A stretch of DNA of 24,881 nt. Origin: Plantago elongata. Its lineage: Eukaryota; Streptophyta; Magnoliopsida; Lamiales; Plantaginaceae. Below the pieces are notes generated by a model that worked only from the letters and a program-made list of their open reading frames with translations, was not told where the DNA came from and did not search any database. The first letter of the stretch is position 1, and every line of letters starts with the position of its first letter. The stretch lies in contig JAYMSP010002336.1 of NCBI GenBank assembly GCA_036897095.1, positions 1 through 24,881 of the forward strand, read 5' to 3'. Of this stretch, positions 1 to 9,575 are shown piece by piece. The position numbers were made by a program, and so were the translations under genes.

Positions 1-3000
1 ATTTGATAGTAACCTAAGCATATTGACAGAAAAGCTTGTTATTGCTTCCCTCAACAAGTCCATCTACAGATTCTACAGATCCGAACTTGAACGTACACCC
101 AATTCTTGTAGGTAATGGCGAAAGTTCCGGAGTAGAGGAATCAATCTGTCAGTTCCAAGATGAGGTTTTCCATCTACCAATATACTAGACGGAGCACCAA
201 AGCGAACCGATGTCTTTAGAACCTGTAAATGCAGAACATAGATCAAAACCAACATCATGACACCCCAAAGGCGTGGACTATAAAATCTAGAAATAGTATT
301 TCCCGCAAAGGAGGTTGAATGGAAAACAATTTACAGTAAAAGGTATAAGAGGCACAGTGGGAGAACAAGACTTACGGTTAAGACACTGCCATTATTTCTT
401 CCAATCCTTGTTACTAACTTGCCATCACTCCAGGTACCTGCACCACCCTGTCATACATAAGTCCATAATAAATGAACAGTTGCAATGGAAATGTGTAATT
501 GGGAAAAACAATTAAAAAGGACGCTCACTGTTCTTGTTACTCTTCCCCCTCAAATGCACAATGGTCCGCCCAAAACTATGACTACATCTAACTTCTACGT
601 TAACTACATGGCATAAAAGAAAATGCCTTCTTTTTGGGGTACAAAGTACTATGAAAATACCAGGCAAAAAGAATAAGAAAAATATATATGAACTGAACAA
701 CCAGGTGCCAATATAACAATTCTCTACCTCCAATCCCCTAAGAGTTTCATAGGAATCCAACCCAGAATTCAGTTGAAATGTAGAAGCATTACTAGTACTA
801 CACTATAGATCCTTGAAAGAGAAAAATATAGTCAACAGCAGGCACTTTAGCACTCTGCCTTTTATGTATTCCAATTGTACCCACTACCACTAAAGCTTGA
901 CATAAAATTAATAAGCTATACACATATATTGTCCTCGGACTCCAAGTTTTGTCTACAAATTACACATTGTCTTAGACCCCATGGAGCTCCATGTTAAGCT
1001 TTTAACACAGAGCGGGCTACATGGAAGGTGGCGAGGAATAAATATGGTAAATTTGCTAGTCAGCTAGTTTACTTATTTCCAAATTCAGGCATATTTTGTG
1101 TATGATACTAGGAGATATTGCACATAATAAACCTTAGATACTGAAAAAACCTGGAATTTAATTGGATTAAGAGACGACCTCCCCAAAGCAAAAATTGCTT
1201 TCCAGTTGTAACATCCGACGGACTACCAGAGCACCGATGTCACGCCCTCTTTGTTCAACTGGTTGACCTCTTTCAACAAGGGTAACATCCGCACCAAGTT
1301 CAGCAAGCACAAGAGAAGCGAACAGTCCAGCAGGACCACTACCAGCAACTACTACTTTGGGCTTTCTGGTCAAACTAATGTTGTCAGCTCCATTGACCAT
1401 ACTAGTGTGGTCGCATTCTGATATAGATGATGCGGCTCCATCTATATTTTGGTGAGTACGAAGCATAGTCATCAGATCACCACATACTCTCTCGGGTACC
1501 AAGAGTTCCCTTTGCTCAACTTTTGGTTCCATTTCAAAAATGAACTCCTCGCAATGTGGCTCAAGGTCTATGAGTTTTTTAGCGTCCATATCCACAGTAT
1601 ATACAAATTTCGGCTTCTTAAGAAACTGAGGTTATGCAGGAAAAAAAATAAGTCAAAGTATAGTCAAATTGACAAGAGAGATAAAGATACAAGGAGATAA
1701 CACGAGCCATTGCAAAATAGCTAAAAGACCAATCATAAAAGTTTGCAACTTCTCTGTCATGCAAAAATCAGCTATATATGCATTTGATTCTAATTTGATC
1801 ATGTAAAGTTAAATGGATCGCCAATAAGCATTGCCTTAGAAGTTTCATGTTTCAACTAACCAACCAATAGGCAGTAGTCATGCACTCAGGTAATACTACA
1901 ATCTGATTTTTCCGGGTAAATAGAAGGGAAAATAGAAGCTATAAAATTTTGGAACGGCCTACAGGACTTCACGTCAATAAACAATCAGCCTACTAAAATT
2001 TCCATACCTTCCGTGCATCAAATGACTTTCTCACCACAGTAAACGCCTCTGCTGGCAACATTGAAGCTACCTAGAAAATAAATTGGCACAATAAGAGCAT
2101 TAAAAAACAATCAAACAGATAGAGAAACTTTGTCTTTCATTCTATTTGAATTTTTTTATTTTATCCATTCGACTAATGCCATGCATGTGTCAAACTTGTC
2201 AGATATAGACATGGTTAGTCTGTAAAACTGCATGCGACCCCTTTCATTCCATTAGTTTCTGTACATGACTTTTACCTTGCCAAAAGCTAAAATGTAGAAA
2301 GGGGGTTTGTTTCGTGTACCTGCCACATCATTTGTTATTATAGCTGACCATTGTTAGATGTTTTCCGTCCAAATATCACAACAAAATGACTTCAAACATA
2401 CTGTGATCTCAGACCCATACGAGAAACTCTAAACATAAGTGACATAAGGGCTATCACTTAATTGCCTTATAGCACCACCATAGTAATGAACCATGAGAGG
2501 TAAATGTCAATATCCCAACAAAAGGTGATAAATCATTATTTCCCATTTACTGAGGCAAATCACAAGAAAAGACAAAGCCGAACAAGTCCGCAACAACTCA
2601 GCTTTCTACCCTATGAAGTAACCATATAATCAGAACAAAATTGAATTCAGTATGAAATACAATGTTTACTTGTCATTTACTGAATTCGAACAAAACGAAA
2701 GCAAGTGCTAACTGCTAAGTAACATGGCAAACAGATAAATTTCTCTTGGAAACAGTAAAAAGACACTCGAATTCCATAACAATAAGCCAAAAAAAAAAAA
2801 GGCCAAAGTTCGAATCTTTCGTACCGGGAATTCAAGAACTTTAGCAATTTGCTGAAGCAAAGGCTCAGAGACACCCCAGAAATCCTTCCCAGGGTCATCC
2901 TCAACAGAAACTCCCAGCTTGGAGAGCCTCCAAACGCCTTGAAGTTTCCTTTCGGCGTCAAGTGGGGACTTTTCTTGAAGCCTTAGCTTCCTTCTCTCTG

Positions 3001-3172
3001 ATGGATACCTGAATTTTCCAGTTCTTTTTGATTTCTTGGCACATTTTATAACAAGAAGAGATTTTGGAAACTTGAGGGATTCTCCAGTGGAAGTGGGAAA
3101 ATGTGAGTTTGAGTTGGAAGTAGATAGGGAAATTTGAGGAATTGTGTGAAAGTGGGAGATAATATTGGGCAT
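1..3172 (-). CDS. PDE327: Plastid FAD/NAD(P)-binding oxidoreductase, PDE327-like (5' part)
   Basis: Six exons read on the minus strand with GT-AG junctions and matching phases: 3172-2825, 2070-2008, 1625-1179, 447-376, 222-97 and 13 to the window edge. They give about 356 residues, roughly half of the ~700-aa family length, so the 3' half lies outside. Residues 1 to ~50 are Ser/Thr-rich without acidic residues and look like a chloroplast transit peptide. Residues 232-237 read GSGPAG, the Rossmann dinucleotide-binding loop, followed by a VTLVERG strand that usually binds the FAD ribose. FCFGE (exon 3 end), GGAGTWSDGKL (exon 4) and NILVNGKPHLGTD-like text (exon 5) match the plant family whose Arabidopsis member is pigment-defective when lost. 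Its substrate is unknown to me. I chose the ATG at 3172 because it begins the transit-like region; an in-frame ATG at 3331 would add 53 residues that do not look like a targeting peptide. Confidence 0.88.
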
Positions 3173-3652
3173 AATTGTTGGAATGGAATGAATTTCTTCT
3201 TCTTTTGCTGGAAGCAAAGTGTGATAATGATTATAAAACAAGGTTTGGGGTTTAAGGATGGGGTTTTGGATTTTCTCCAATTTTACATTTCCTTTTCTTT
3301 CATCTTGGTCTTGACTTTTAACATAACTCATTAATCTCAATTCGGTTCATATTTATTCAGTTATACAACAAATTAATTTTTAGGTCCATTTAATTCAATT
3401 CAATTTAGTTCAGTTGAGTATTGACGAAGAAACAAAACATTAATCCTTGTATTTTTTAAAATTATAATACGTTAGCAATTCACTATTCGTAACAGCCTAA
3501 AATTACCCATTTTTATTTTGTGAAACATTATTTTTATCTCATTTTTCAGTTTAACATATACTATTATTCTTGTTTTCTTTTTCCTTTTATCTTTACAATT
3601 TTATGTTCTCCAACTACAAAACCAAAACCACATTTTACGGCATACACCATTC

Positions 3653-4089
3653 ACACCGTTGTCGTGTTGGACATGTCTGGATACTATCCAAAAAAATATT
3701 TAGTGTCGTGAGGGTTGATAGATGCGTACACCAACCAGCACGCACGAAAATGTGAACTTCGGTAAAATAAACACTACTGAATTGTACATTGAATTGACGG
3801 TGGTGTTTATCCTAGTATATGGAACTGTCCTGGAGGTCAAAACTCAGTGTTGGTGGTGTTGGTGAGCCGTTTTGAGGTGCTTATGGAGCAGAGTCTTGGT
3901 GACGAGCATTTCCTTGATGTTGTGTTATGGTTTTTGCCTTTTAACTTTGATGGATGTAATTGGTTTTGATATTTCTAGAGATGTGGTTAGATTTGGACAT
4001 TATGTTTTTGTTTCTAATGTAATTGATTCGTTGAGAGTATTTCTTATGCTCTTAGCTTTTAATAAAAATTTTAACCGTTAAAAAAAAAC
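3653..4089 (+). mobile_element. 5'-truncated retroposon (LINE-like) with target-site duplications
   Basis: A 15-bp direct repeat flanks this segment: CGGCATACACCATTC at 3638-3652 and CGACATACACCATTC at 4090-4104 (14 of 15 identical). The insert ends in TTTTAATAAAAATTTTAACCGTT followed by eight A residues directly before the right repeat. A poly(A) tail plus a long target-site duplication is the signature of target-primed reverse transcription. No recognisable reverse-transcriptase reading frame remains in the ~430 bp, so it is either the 3' end of a 5'-truncated LINE or a retroposed copy of another transcript. The A-tail on the plus strand sets the orientation. Confidence 0.65.
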
Positions 4090-4104
4090 CGACATACACC
4101 ATTC

Positions 4105-4502
4105 CTCAAAATCCATTTCGAATGATTCATCGAAAATAACTCATTGCATACACAAGTGTAAACATGTCCATTTTGAACTATAATAACTTATTATGCACAC
4201 TTTTGAGTTGTTAGTTTTGAATAGACTTTCATCTCATCTAAAAACTCGAATTTGTATATAGTTGTGGGTTTAATACTCAACACTTCCCCGCACTCGTGAT
4301 CAATTTCAACCTCTTTGGGAAGGTCATTTGAGTGGAAATTTAATATAGGATGGAGATTATCTCCGAGAAGATTATGAACATGAGCCAAAAATTCTAATAT
4401 CATGATATAATTCCATCTCATTTAAAAATTTAAATTTATAAAGAATTATAAAATCTAAGTCATTAATATTAATACTCAACATCATAAACCAACACAATCT
4501 TA
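4105..4502. other. Intergenic, with a degenerate internal direct repeat
   Basis: No gene is visible. Two similar stretches, about 4225-4280 and 4405-4490, share a core like TCATCTCATNTAAAAA, then AATTT-TATA, and later AATACTCAACA. They are about 185 bp apart. The TCTAATATCATGA at ~4390 resembles a decayed complement of the TGGTATCAGAGC primer-binding sequence of plant LTR elements, but this is a weak hint only. Confidence 0.3.
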
Positions 4503-4712
4503 TCAAAAGCATTAAACACCTTATTAAAGTCACATATGGTCAACCAAGGCTACTAGATTGTTGGGCTAAGTGTTTCAATAAGGCACAAGTCCGTTTCCTT
4601 TTATTATTCAAAAGCAGTAAACACCTTATTAAAGTCACATATGGTCAATCAAGGCTTCTAGATTATTGGGCTAAGTGTTTCAATAAGGCCCAAGTCCGTT
4701 TCCTTTTTATGT
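4503..4712. repeat. 105-bp tandem duplication, two copies
   Basis: The segment starting TCAAAAGCATTAAACACC at 4503 is repeated starting TCAAAAGCAGTAAACACC at 4608. The period is 105 bp, and about five substitutions separate the copies over roughly 100 aligned bases, including ATT/AGT, CAACC/CAATC, CTAC/CTTC and GGCAC/GGCCC. The high identity points to a fairly recent local duplication. There is no coding content. Confidence 0.9.
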
Positions 4713-6740
4713 AGTAGTAATTTTTGTTGTTGGACTAGGGATTTCAACGGACACTACTTCCAAAATCCTATTTTTTTTTGTTTATGCCAAGGCCCAACTC
4801 GGAGGATCACTCCAGAGCCCAAACCGGGTTTTCTAACACAAAAACCGGAACCTTAATTGAGAGGGGAGGAATAGCAACCCGGTATATTTACTTAACGACT
4901 TTCACATTTTTTCTTGCTTTATTTAGGCCATTAACTATCACAACCAAATTTGATTGTGACGAGACCTCAAGCCAACAACCGCCCCATAGTGAGCGATCGG
5001 TAGAACTGATTTCTGCTTTCTTGTTAGTATGGTTATATTGTCAACAAGACTTCAATATTGTCCAATTTTCCTCCTATTAAAACCGTTAGAGATATAAATT
5101 CGAAATGAAATGAAAAAAGGTGGGTTCCATCGTTTCTATGTACAGGAATGTGGATCTGATCGTGTAAATGTAAGAAGATTCACACAATGAAAAACACTAT
5201 GTGGCATCTTAGAACTCCAAACAATTAATTTGCAAAACAACCTTTATTGAAGTATTGGTGGAGATAAATTAGGAACTTAGTTACTCCATTATGCCTCAAA
5301 TATGAGAATTGGATGGGATTAAAGTCACTTCCTTGGTTGAACGACACTTAAAAATAGCTAAACTAAAACATGAGAAACGGGCTTTTATTGAAAACAGGCT
5401 TAGGAATATATAATTTATTATTAAATAACGATTGTACATAATTTTTGTTGATATCGCATAATAAATTGGTACCATAAAATTTACACAAATTTTGACTCTA
5501 GCATTCTTTCTATATTATCTTTGAATAACGTGATTGTCAAAAGGAATGTGCTAAAAGTATGCAAAACGTACTAATTAAACCTTAATCTATCCACTTAGAC
5601 TGCCTCACTTTCTCTTCTTTTGTAGGAAGAAATGATAACCAATCAAGAAAAGTTTATACAACATAAAACATGATTGGAGTCCATGTTCAATGCTTGGACC
5701 AAAAGCCTGGACAATATAAGTGGTGTTTTCATGATTCCATATTTCCATAAATTGGCTTTTCTTTTAGTATTAAAGTGGTCCTTGTTTTGTTTTCGGCCGA
5801 GCCAAAATGGCTAGACATATATCATACCTGGTCTCATTTGTCATGTACGAAGAACAGTCCCCACCCCGTAATCTTGGAGGAAATCCTCTCCATCTATCGT
5901 TTCGAGTTCGCGAAAATCTTCTCTAAATATTTTATTCGGATATCATGCATATTAGTATATGATTTATAAGCTCTTGAGTCTTGACATGTAGTCTATGAAA
6001 ATCTTTTAAATACATATTTCATATATGTTACGGGTAGTTGTAAAATTCATGTGTTGGATCAAGCCGACTTTGATAGAAGAGTAAATTCAAGGCTTTACAA
6101 TCGAAAGAGCTACATATACATCCAATTTAATTTATAATGCAAAATGTTGAAATTTTATTCGGACACGAATTTTAAAGTATAGTAATATAGAGATAAGTTG
6201 GATATTCAATTCATTGTTTGCATAGTTAAACTAGAAGATAACGGGTGGCTGGACATAGGTATTACAACTATGAACAAGAACAACTCATGAAATCGACAAG
6301 AAACTTCGGTTTGTATTTGTTCCGAAGAAGATTTCAAAACTCACGGTCTCCAAAATTATACTTTATAAGTATGTGTTAATTAATTATTAGAAAAAAAAAG
6401 TAGTATAGTGATAGTTTGATAGATCTATTCAATCTCTACATAGTATATTGTAAAAGGTGTTGAGTTGAGAACGAGAATCGATGTTTATTCAGTATGACTC
6501 TTTAAACGAAAATGAAGTTTGCTTGGGTCATAATTTTTGTTGATTTGATTTATACGTATAACATACTTATTATTAGTTGTTATTATTATTGTTACCATCA
6601 CATCCTTATGAAGCAACTTTTAATTAATTAGCATAGGTTATATAACTCGATCTTGTCCCTTGATTTTTGTTATTATCATTAGTTACATGACAATGGACGG
6701 CCATTCCTAGGATCTAGCTAATTAACATACTAACATTTTC
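4713..6740. other. Intergenic region, no recognisable gene
   Basis: This is AT-rich sequence with only short chance reading frames. The longest, 4778-5080, encodes 100 residues with no family features I recognise and mixed composition. I see no tRNA, rRNA or transposon protein. It may contain decayed repeats that cannot be classed by eye. Confidence 0.5.
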
Positions 6741-6757
6741 TAGCTATTTTTTAAAAC

Positions 6758-6827
6758 GGTTGAGGGGGTGACTCGAACTCTAAACCTATTGATTGGAGTT
6801 AAATTGTCTTATCAACTGAGCTACATT
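6758..6827 (-). repeat. tRNA-like (pol III A box/B box) module, probable SINE or tRNA relic
   Basis: On the minus strand, an A-box-like TAGCTCAGTTGA starts at 6822 and is followed 45 nt later by a B-box-like GTTCGAGTC (6777-6769). That matches the normal tRNA spacing between positions 8 and 53. The putative D-stem (GCTC against GACA) no longer pairs and an acceptor stem is not evident, so this is not a working tRNA. A tRNA-derived SINE head or a decayed tRNA is the best reading. I found no convincing target-site duplication. Confidence 0.5.
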
Positions 6828-7045
6828 TTATAACTATTAGTTAGTAATCTTTTAAAGTACGGGTAATTATAATTGTTGGAAGCTGGGTAGGTTGAATTCG
6901 CTTGAAACTACAAATGATCAATGGAACAATAATACACCAGTTAAACTTGGATCACCATACGACTAATTAAGGGTGAGAACGAGTTCGGAATGTAATTCGA
7001 TGTATTTGACATAAAATTTTATGACCCTTATCATGTAAAATGATA

Positions 7046-7319
7046 CTCCCTTTGTCCTGTTTCGCTAGATCATTTCCTTTTTAATGCTGTTTTTAGAAAA
7101 AAGACTTAGTTTATCATTATTGTAAAAGAGAAAAATGATTAAAAAACGGAGAAAGTATAATAAATAAGAAGAGAATGACAAAGAGCGTGAACAAACTATA
7201 ATATATAGGCGAGTGGTGTTTAATTCATTTCTATACACTCCTATTATAGAAAATGAGAAATGATTATATTAGTAGAACGTAAAAAGTAATAATTATATTT
7301 TAAAGTAGGACCGATGGAG
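7046..7319. mobile_element. Stowaway-like MITE
   Basis: The left end after TA (7044-7045) reads CTCCCTTTGTCCTGTTT. The right end before TA (7320-7321) reads, in reverse complement, CTCCATCGGTCCTACTTT. The CTCC...GTCC inverted ends, the TA target duplication, the 274-bp size and the AT-rich, non-coding interior fit the plant Stowaway (Tc1/mariner-derived) class. The ends are diverged, so it is an old copy. Confidence 0.7.
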
Positions 7320-7321
7320 TA

Positions 7322-7847
7322 ATATTTAGTTCTTTACAATATAGCACACAAATAACACAAACATTGAAAGATATGTGTATGAATTAGTGAGATACTTTAG
7401 AGATGTATTTGTATTTTTAAGTATACGTATAATGTGTTTAAGAAATTGAAATCATGGTTTATGAGTAGACATATTTCATATTAATTTTATGTTTATGTAT
7501 ATCATCGACGTATGTTTTGTAATATTTTTATTATTTTTTTAAATTTTCACTATTATTCACTTATGCGACTAATCCAGCCGATCATCGTACGAACCCTCTC
7601 GGAAACTCCAAGCAAAATTTCCCAATTTATACGTTTTCTTCCATTCCAATTTTCAAACAAAAGAACCAAAGTAGACCATATGATGTCTCTAAGAAAAGTA
7701 AAACCCTACCATACCAAGACCAACTCCTCCTCTTTTCCTACTTTACCCCTAAAACCTGCAAACATCAAGGGCAAACTCGTCCACACATCCTCCCACTAAT
7801 AAGAAACACAATCAGTTGATTATTAGCAAATTAATAAATAATTAGGT
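7322..7847. promoter_or_regulatory. Promoter-side region of the QWRF gene
   Basis: This ~520-bp stretch lies directly upstream of the inferred leader of the QWRF gene and holds no gene. It becomes C/A-rich from ~7600. It carries a telo-box-like motif at 7701-7708, and AT-rich TATA-like text (TTAATAAATAATTAG) at 7831-7845 just before the E2F-type site. The core promoter assignment is inferred from position. Confidence 0.4.
7701..7708 (+). promoter_or_regulatory. Telo-box-like motif
   Basis: AAACCCTA matches the core of the plant telo-box (AAACCCTAA), found in promoters of genes expressed in dividing cells. An 8-mer match alone is weak; its value is the nearby E2F-type site 140 bp downstream. 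Confidence 0.4.
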
Positions 7848-7856
7848 GGCGCGAAA
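7848..7856 (-). promoter_or_regulatory. E2F-type binding site
   Basis: GGCGCGAAA on the plus strand is TTTCGCGCC on the minus strand, a full match to the E2F consensus TTTSSCGC. It is a GC-rich word in very AT-rich surroundings, just upstream of the CT-rich leader of a gene whose family acts on mitotic and cortical microtubules. A cell-cycle role is inferred. Confidence 0.5.
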
Positions 7857-8053
7857 TAAACTGCCTCTTCATTTCTTTCTTCCTCTTTCTATATCTCAAC
7901 TTCTTCTTCAACTGAAACAATTTATCTCATTTTTCTCTTCAATCCTTAATTTATTATTTATTCATCTATTTCCAGTTTTTTTTTTTTTCAATAATAATCA
8001 TCATCTTCTTCTTCTTCACTGGAGAAACAAGTGATCATCGGAAATGCGCGCAG
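7857..8053 (+). other. Probable first leader exon of the QWRF gene (CT-rich 5' UTR)
   Basis: A pyrimidine-rich run (CTTCTTCAAC, TCTTCTTCTTCTTCAC) typical of plant 5' leaders fills 7861-8020. The first ATG downstream of the E2F-type site is at 8044. A donor-like GCAG/GTGGGT lies at 8053/8054. The transcription start is not determined. Confidence 0.45.
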
Positions 8054-9489
8054 GTGGGTTTGTATGTATGTTTGTGTATGTACGTTCGAATGTGAATTTA
8101 ATTATTTTTTTTGGGAAGTTGGATTAGGGTTTTTGAATTTTTTTGAATCTGAATTGTTTACATTTGTTCAAATTTATTGAAAATCCCTAGTTTCTGAAGC
8201 TTCGTTTGTGGAGATGATACATGAGATCTGAATTGTTTGCGGCATCGGAAACAGAACCTGACGAATCACCTCAATTTAATCTTTTTTTTCGTGCATTTAT
8301 TCATGTCAAAATCAATCAATTTTATATGTAGTGTTTTTAATTTATCTATGGAATTTACGATTCGCATCGGTACTGGTATCTACATCCGTGAAATGAGGTA
8401 AAAAAAAGGTGTTGGGGAGAGTAAACTAATCGAGATTAAGGGGTAATTTGAATAAAGATTTGATTTTTAGTTTGTTTGTTTGTGTAATTGTGCTGGTGTT
8501 GAGTTTCATAGGGATGGACAATGATCTCTACCTGCACGTGGTCTCCATGTATGTGTTCCCATGTCTCAATTGTTAATGTTCAAGCTTTTGTTTTGTTAGT
8601 GTTAGTTAATTGTATCTTGGAGATTAATCAATGTAACTTGGTACTTTTCTAACAAGCAGACAAGAAGTGTGTATTTTTTTAATTTGGTGGTCTTTCAATG
8701 CTAGGGAATTTCGCCGCAACGGCGGATTTTTCTTTATTTTTTGTGGAAATATCAGTGAGGAGTGGAGAGAGAGAAAGGTACTCAGGGTTTGTGCATTTAA
8801 TGGCATTTAATTATTGGTGCTGAGTGTGTGAGGGATTAAGGGTAAGCAGGAGTAGTAGTAGTGGTGGTAGTATCATTTTGGTCCATGAAAAAGGAGTTGG
8901 GTGGGGCAAGAAGAAAGAAGGCAGAAGGATTTGAATGTAAGTCTTTTAGTTACTGATGAGTGTACTATGATTGTGTATATGATGTGGGTATGCATGTGTG
9001 TGTTGCGTATGAAGCTCCAGCTTAGCCAACCATGGCTTCCCCGTGAGAGGGACAAAGGTTGGGGACCAGGTACAAAAGAAGATAGAGGAATTGGTAAGCT
9101 AGAAAGTGAAAGTAAGAGAGTGCATTTTGTAGGGTAGCCTCTTCATACAACCCATACTTCTTTTCCCCATTTCTGAGGGAAAGAAAGGATATCTTCATTT
9201 GTGTTTTCTTTTTCTCTTACAAACAAGTGTGATCTGCCGGAAATGTGTTGTTTTGAATTATCATATTCAATCTTTAAGGGATCTGTCATCTGGGTGTCTG
9301 TAAAGATGTATTCTTTTGATCATCTTTTGCTTTTTCATCATGCCTTATTTTCTTATTTTCAATGTATACTCATCTGTAGTATCTTACTTTTGACTGCAAA
9401 TTTATCTGGCAGAATTTCGGGGTGCTGGAAAGATCCTGCTTTTGGAGGAATTGGTTCTTATTGATCAATTTGACAATTGGGTCTGTTGA
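8044..9489 (+). CDS. Spliced upstream ORF in the QWRF leader (28 codons)
   Basis: If the leader is spliced from the donor at 8054 to the acceptor TTTATCTGGCAG ending at 9412, an ORF runs from ATG at 8044 (segments 8044-8053 and 9413-9489) to TGA at 9487-9489. The 28-aa peptide begins MRAEFRGAG and ends DQFDNWVC. Its ATG is the first one in the inferred leader and has G at -3. It ends 86 nt before the main ATG at 9576. Two further small uORFs start at 9534 and 9551; the last overlaps the main start. The splice is inferred from the boundary sequences; I do not know whether the peptide is conserved. Confidence 0.45.
8054..9412 (+). other. Inferred 5' UTR intron of the QWRF gene
   Basis: This is a 1359-bp T-rich stretch bounded by GTGGGTTTG and CTGGCAG. 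It has no family-like reading frame, only short chance ORFs, and a small AGT/GGT triplet run around 8850-8872. Long leader introns are common in plant regulatory and cytoskeletal genes. An alternative internal start or extra leader exons cannot be excluded. Confidence 0.4.
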
Positions 9490-9575
9490 AAGCTTGTTCG
9501 TGAGTGTGTTCTATAGAAGCCATTGTTCATATATATGAGAGAGCACATCAATGTGGTCTAATTTTCACAATTTGG

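Noticed and set aside
4778..5080. 100-aa ORF as a protein gene
   Set aside because: No recognisable family, no exon-like borders, and composition like the surrounding non-coding DNA.
6758..6827. Functional tRNA gene
   Set aside because: The D-stem does not pair and no acceptor stem closes. Only the A and B box signals remain.
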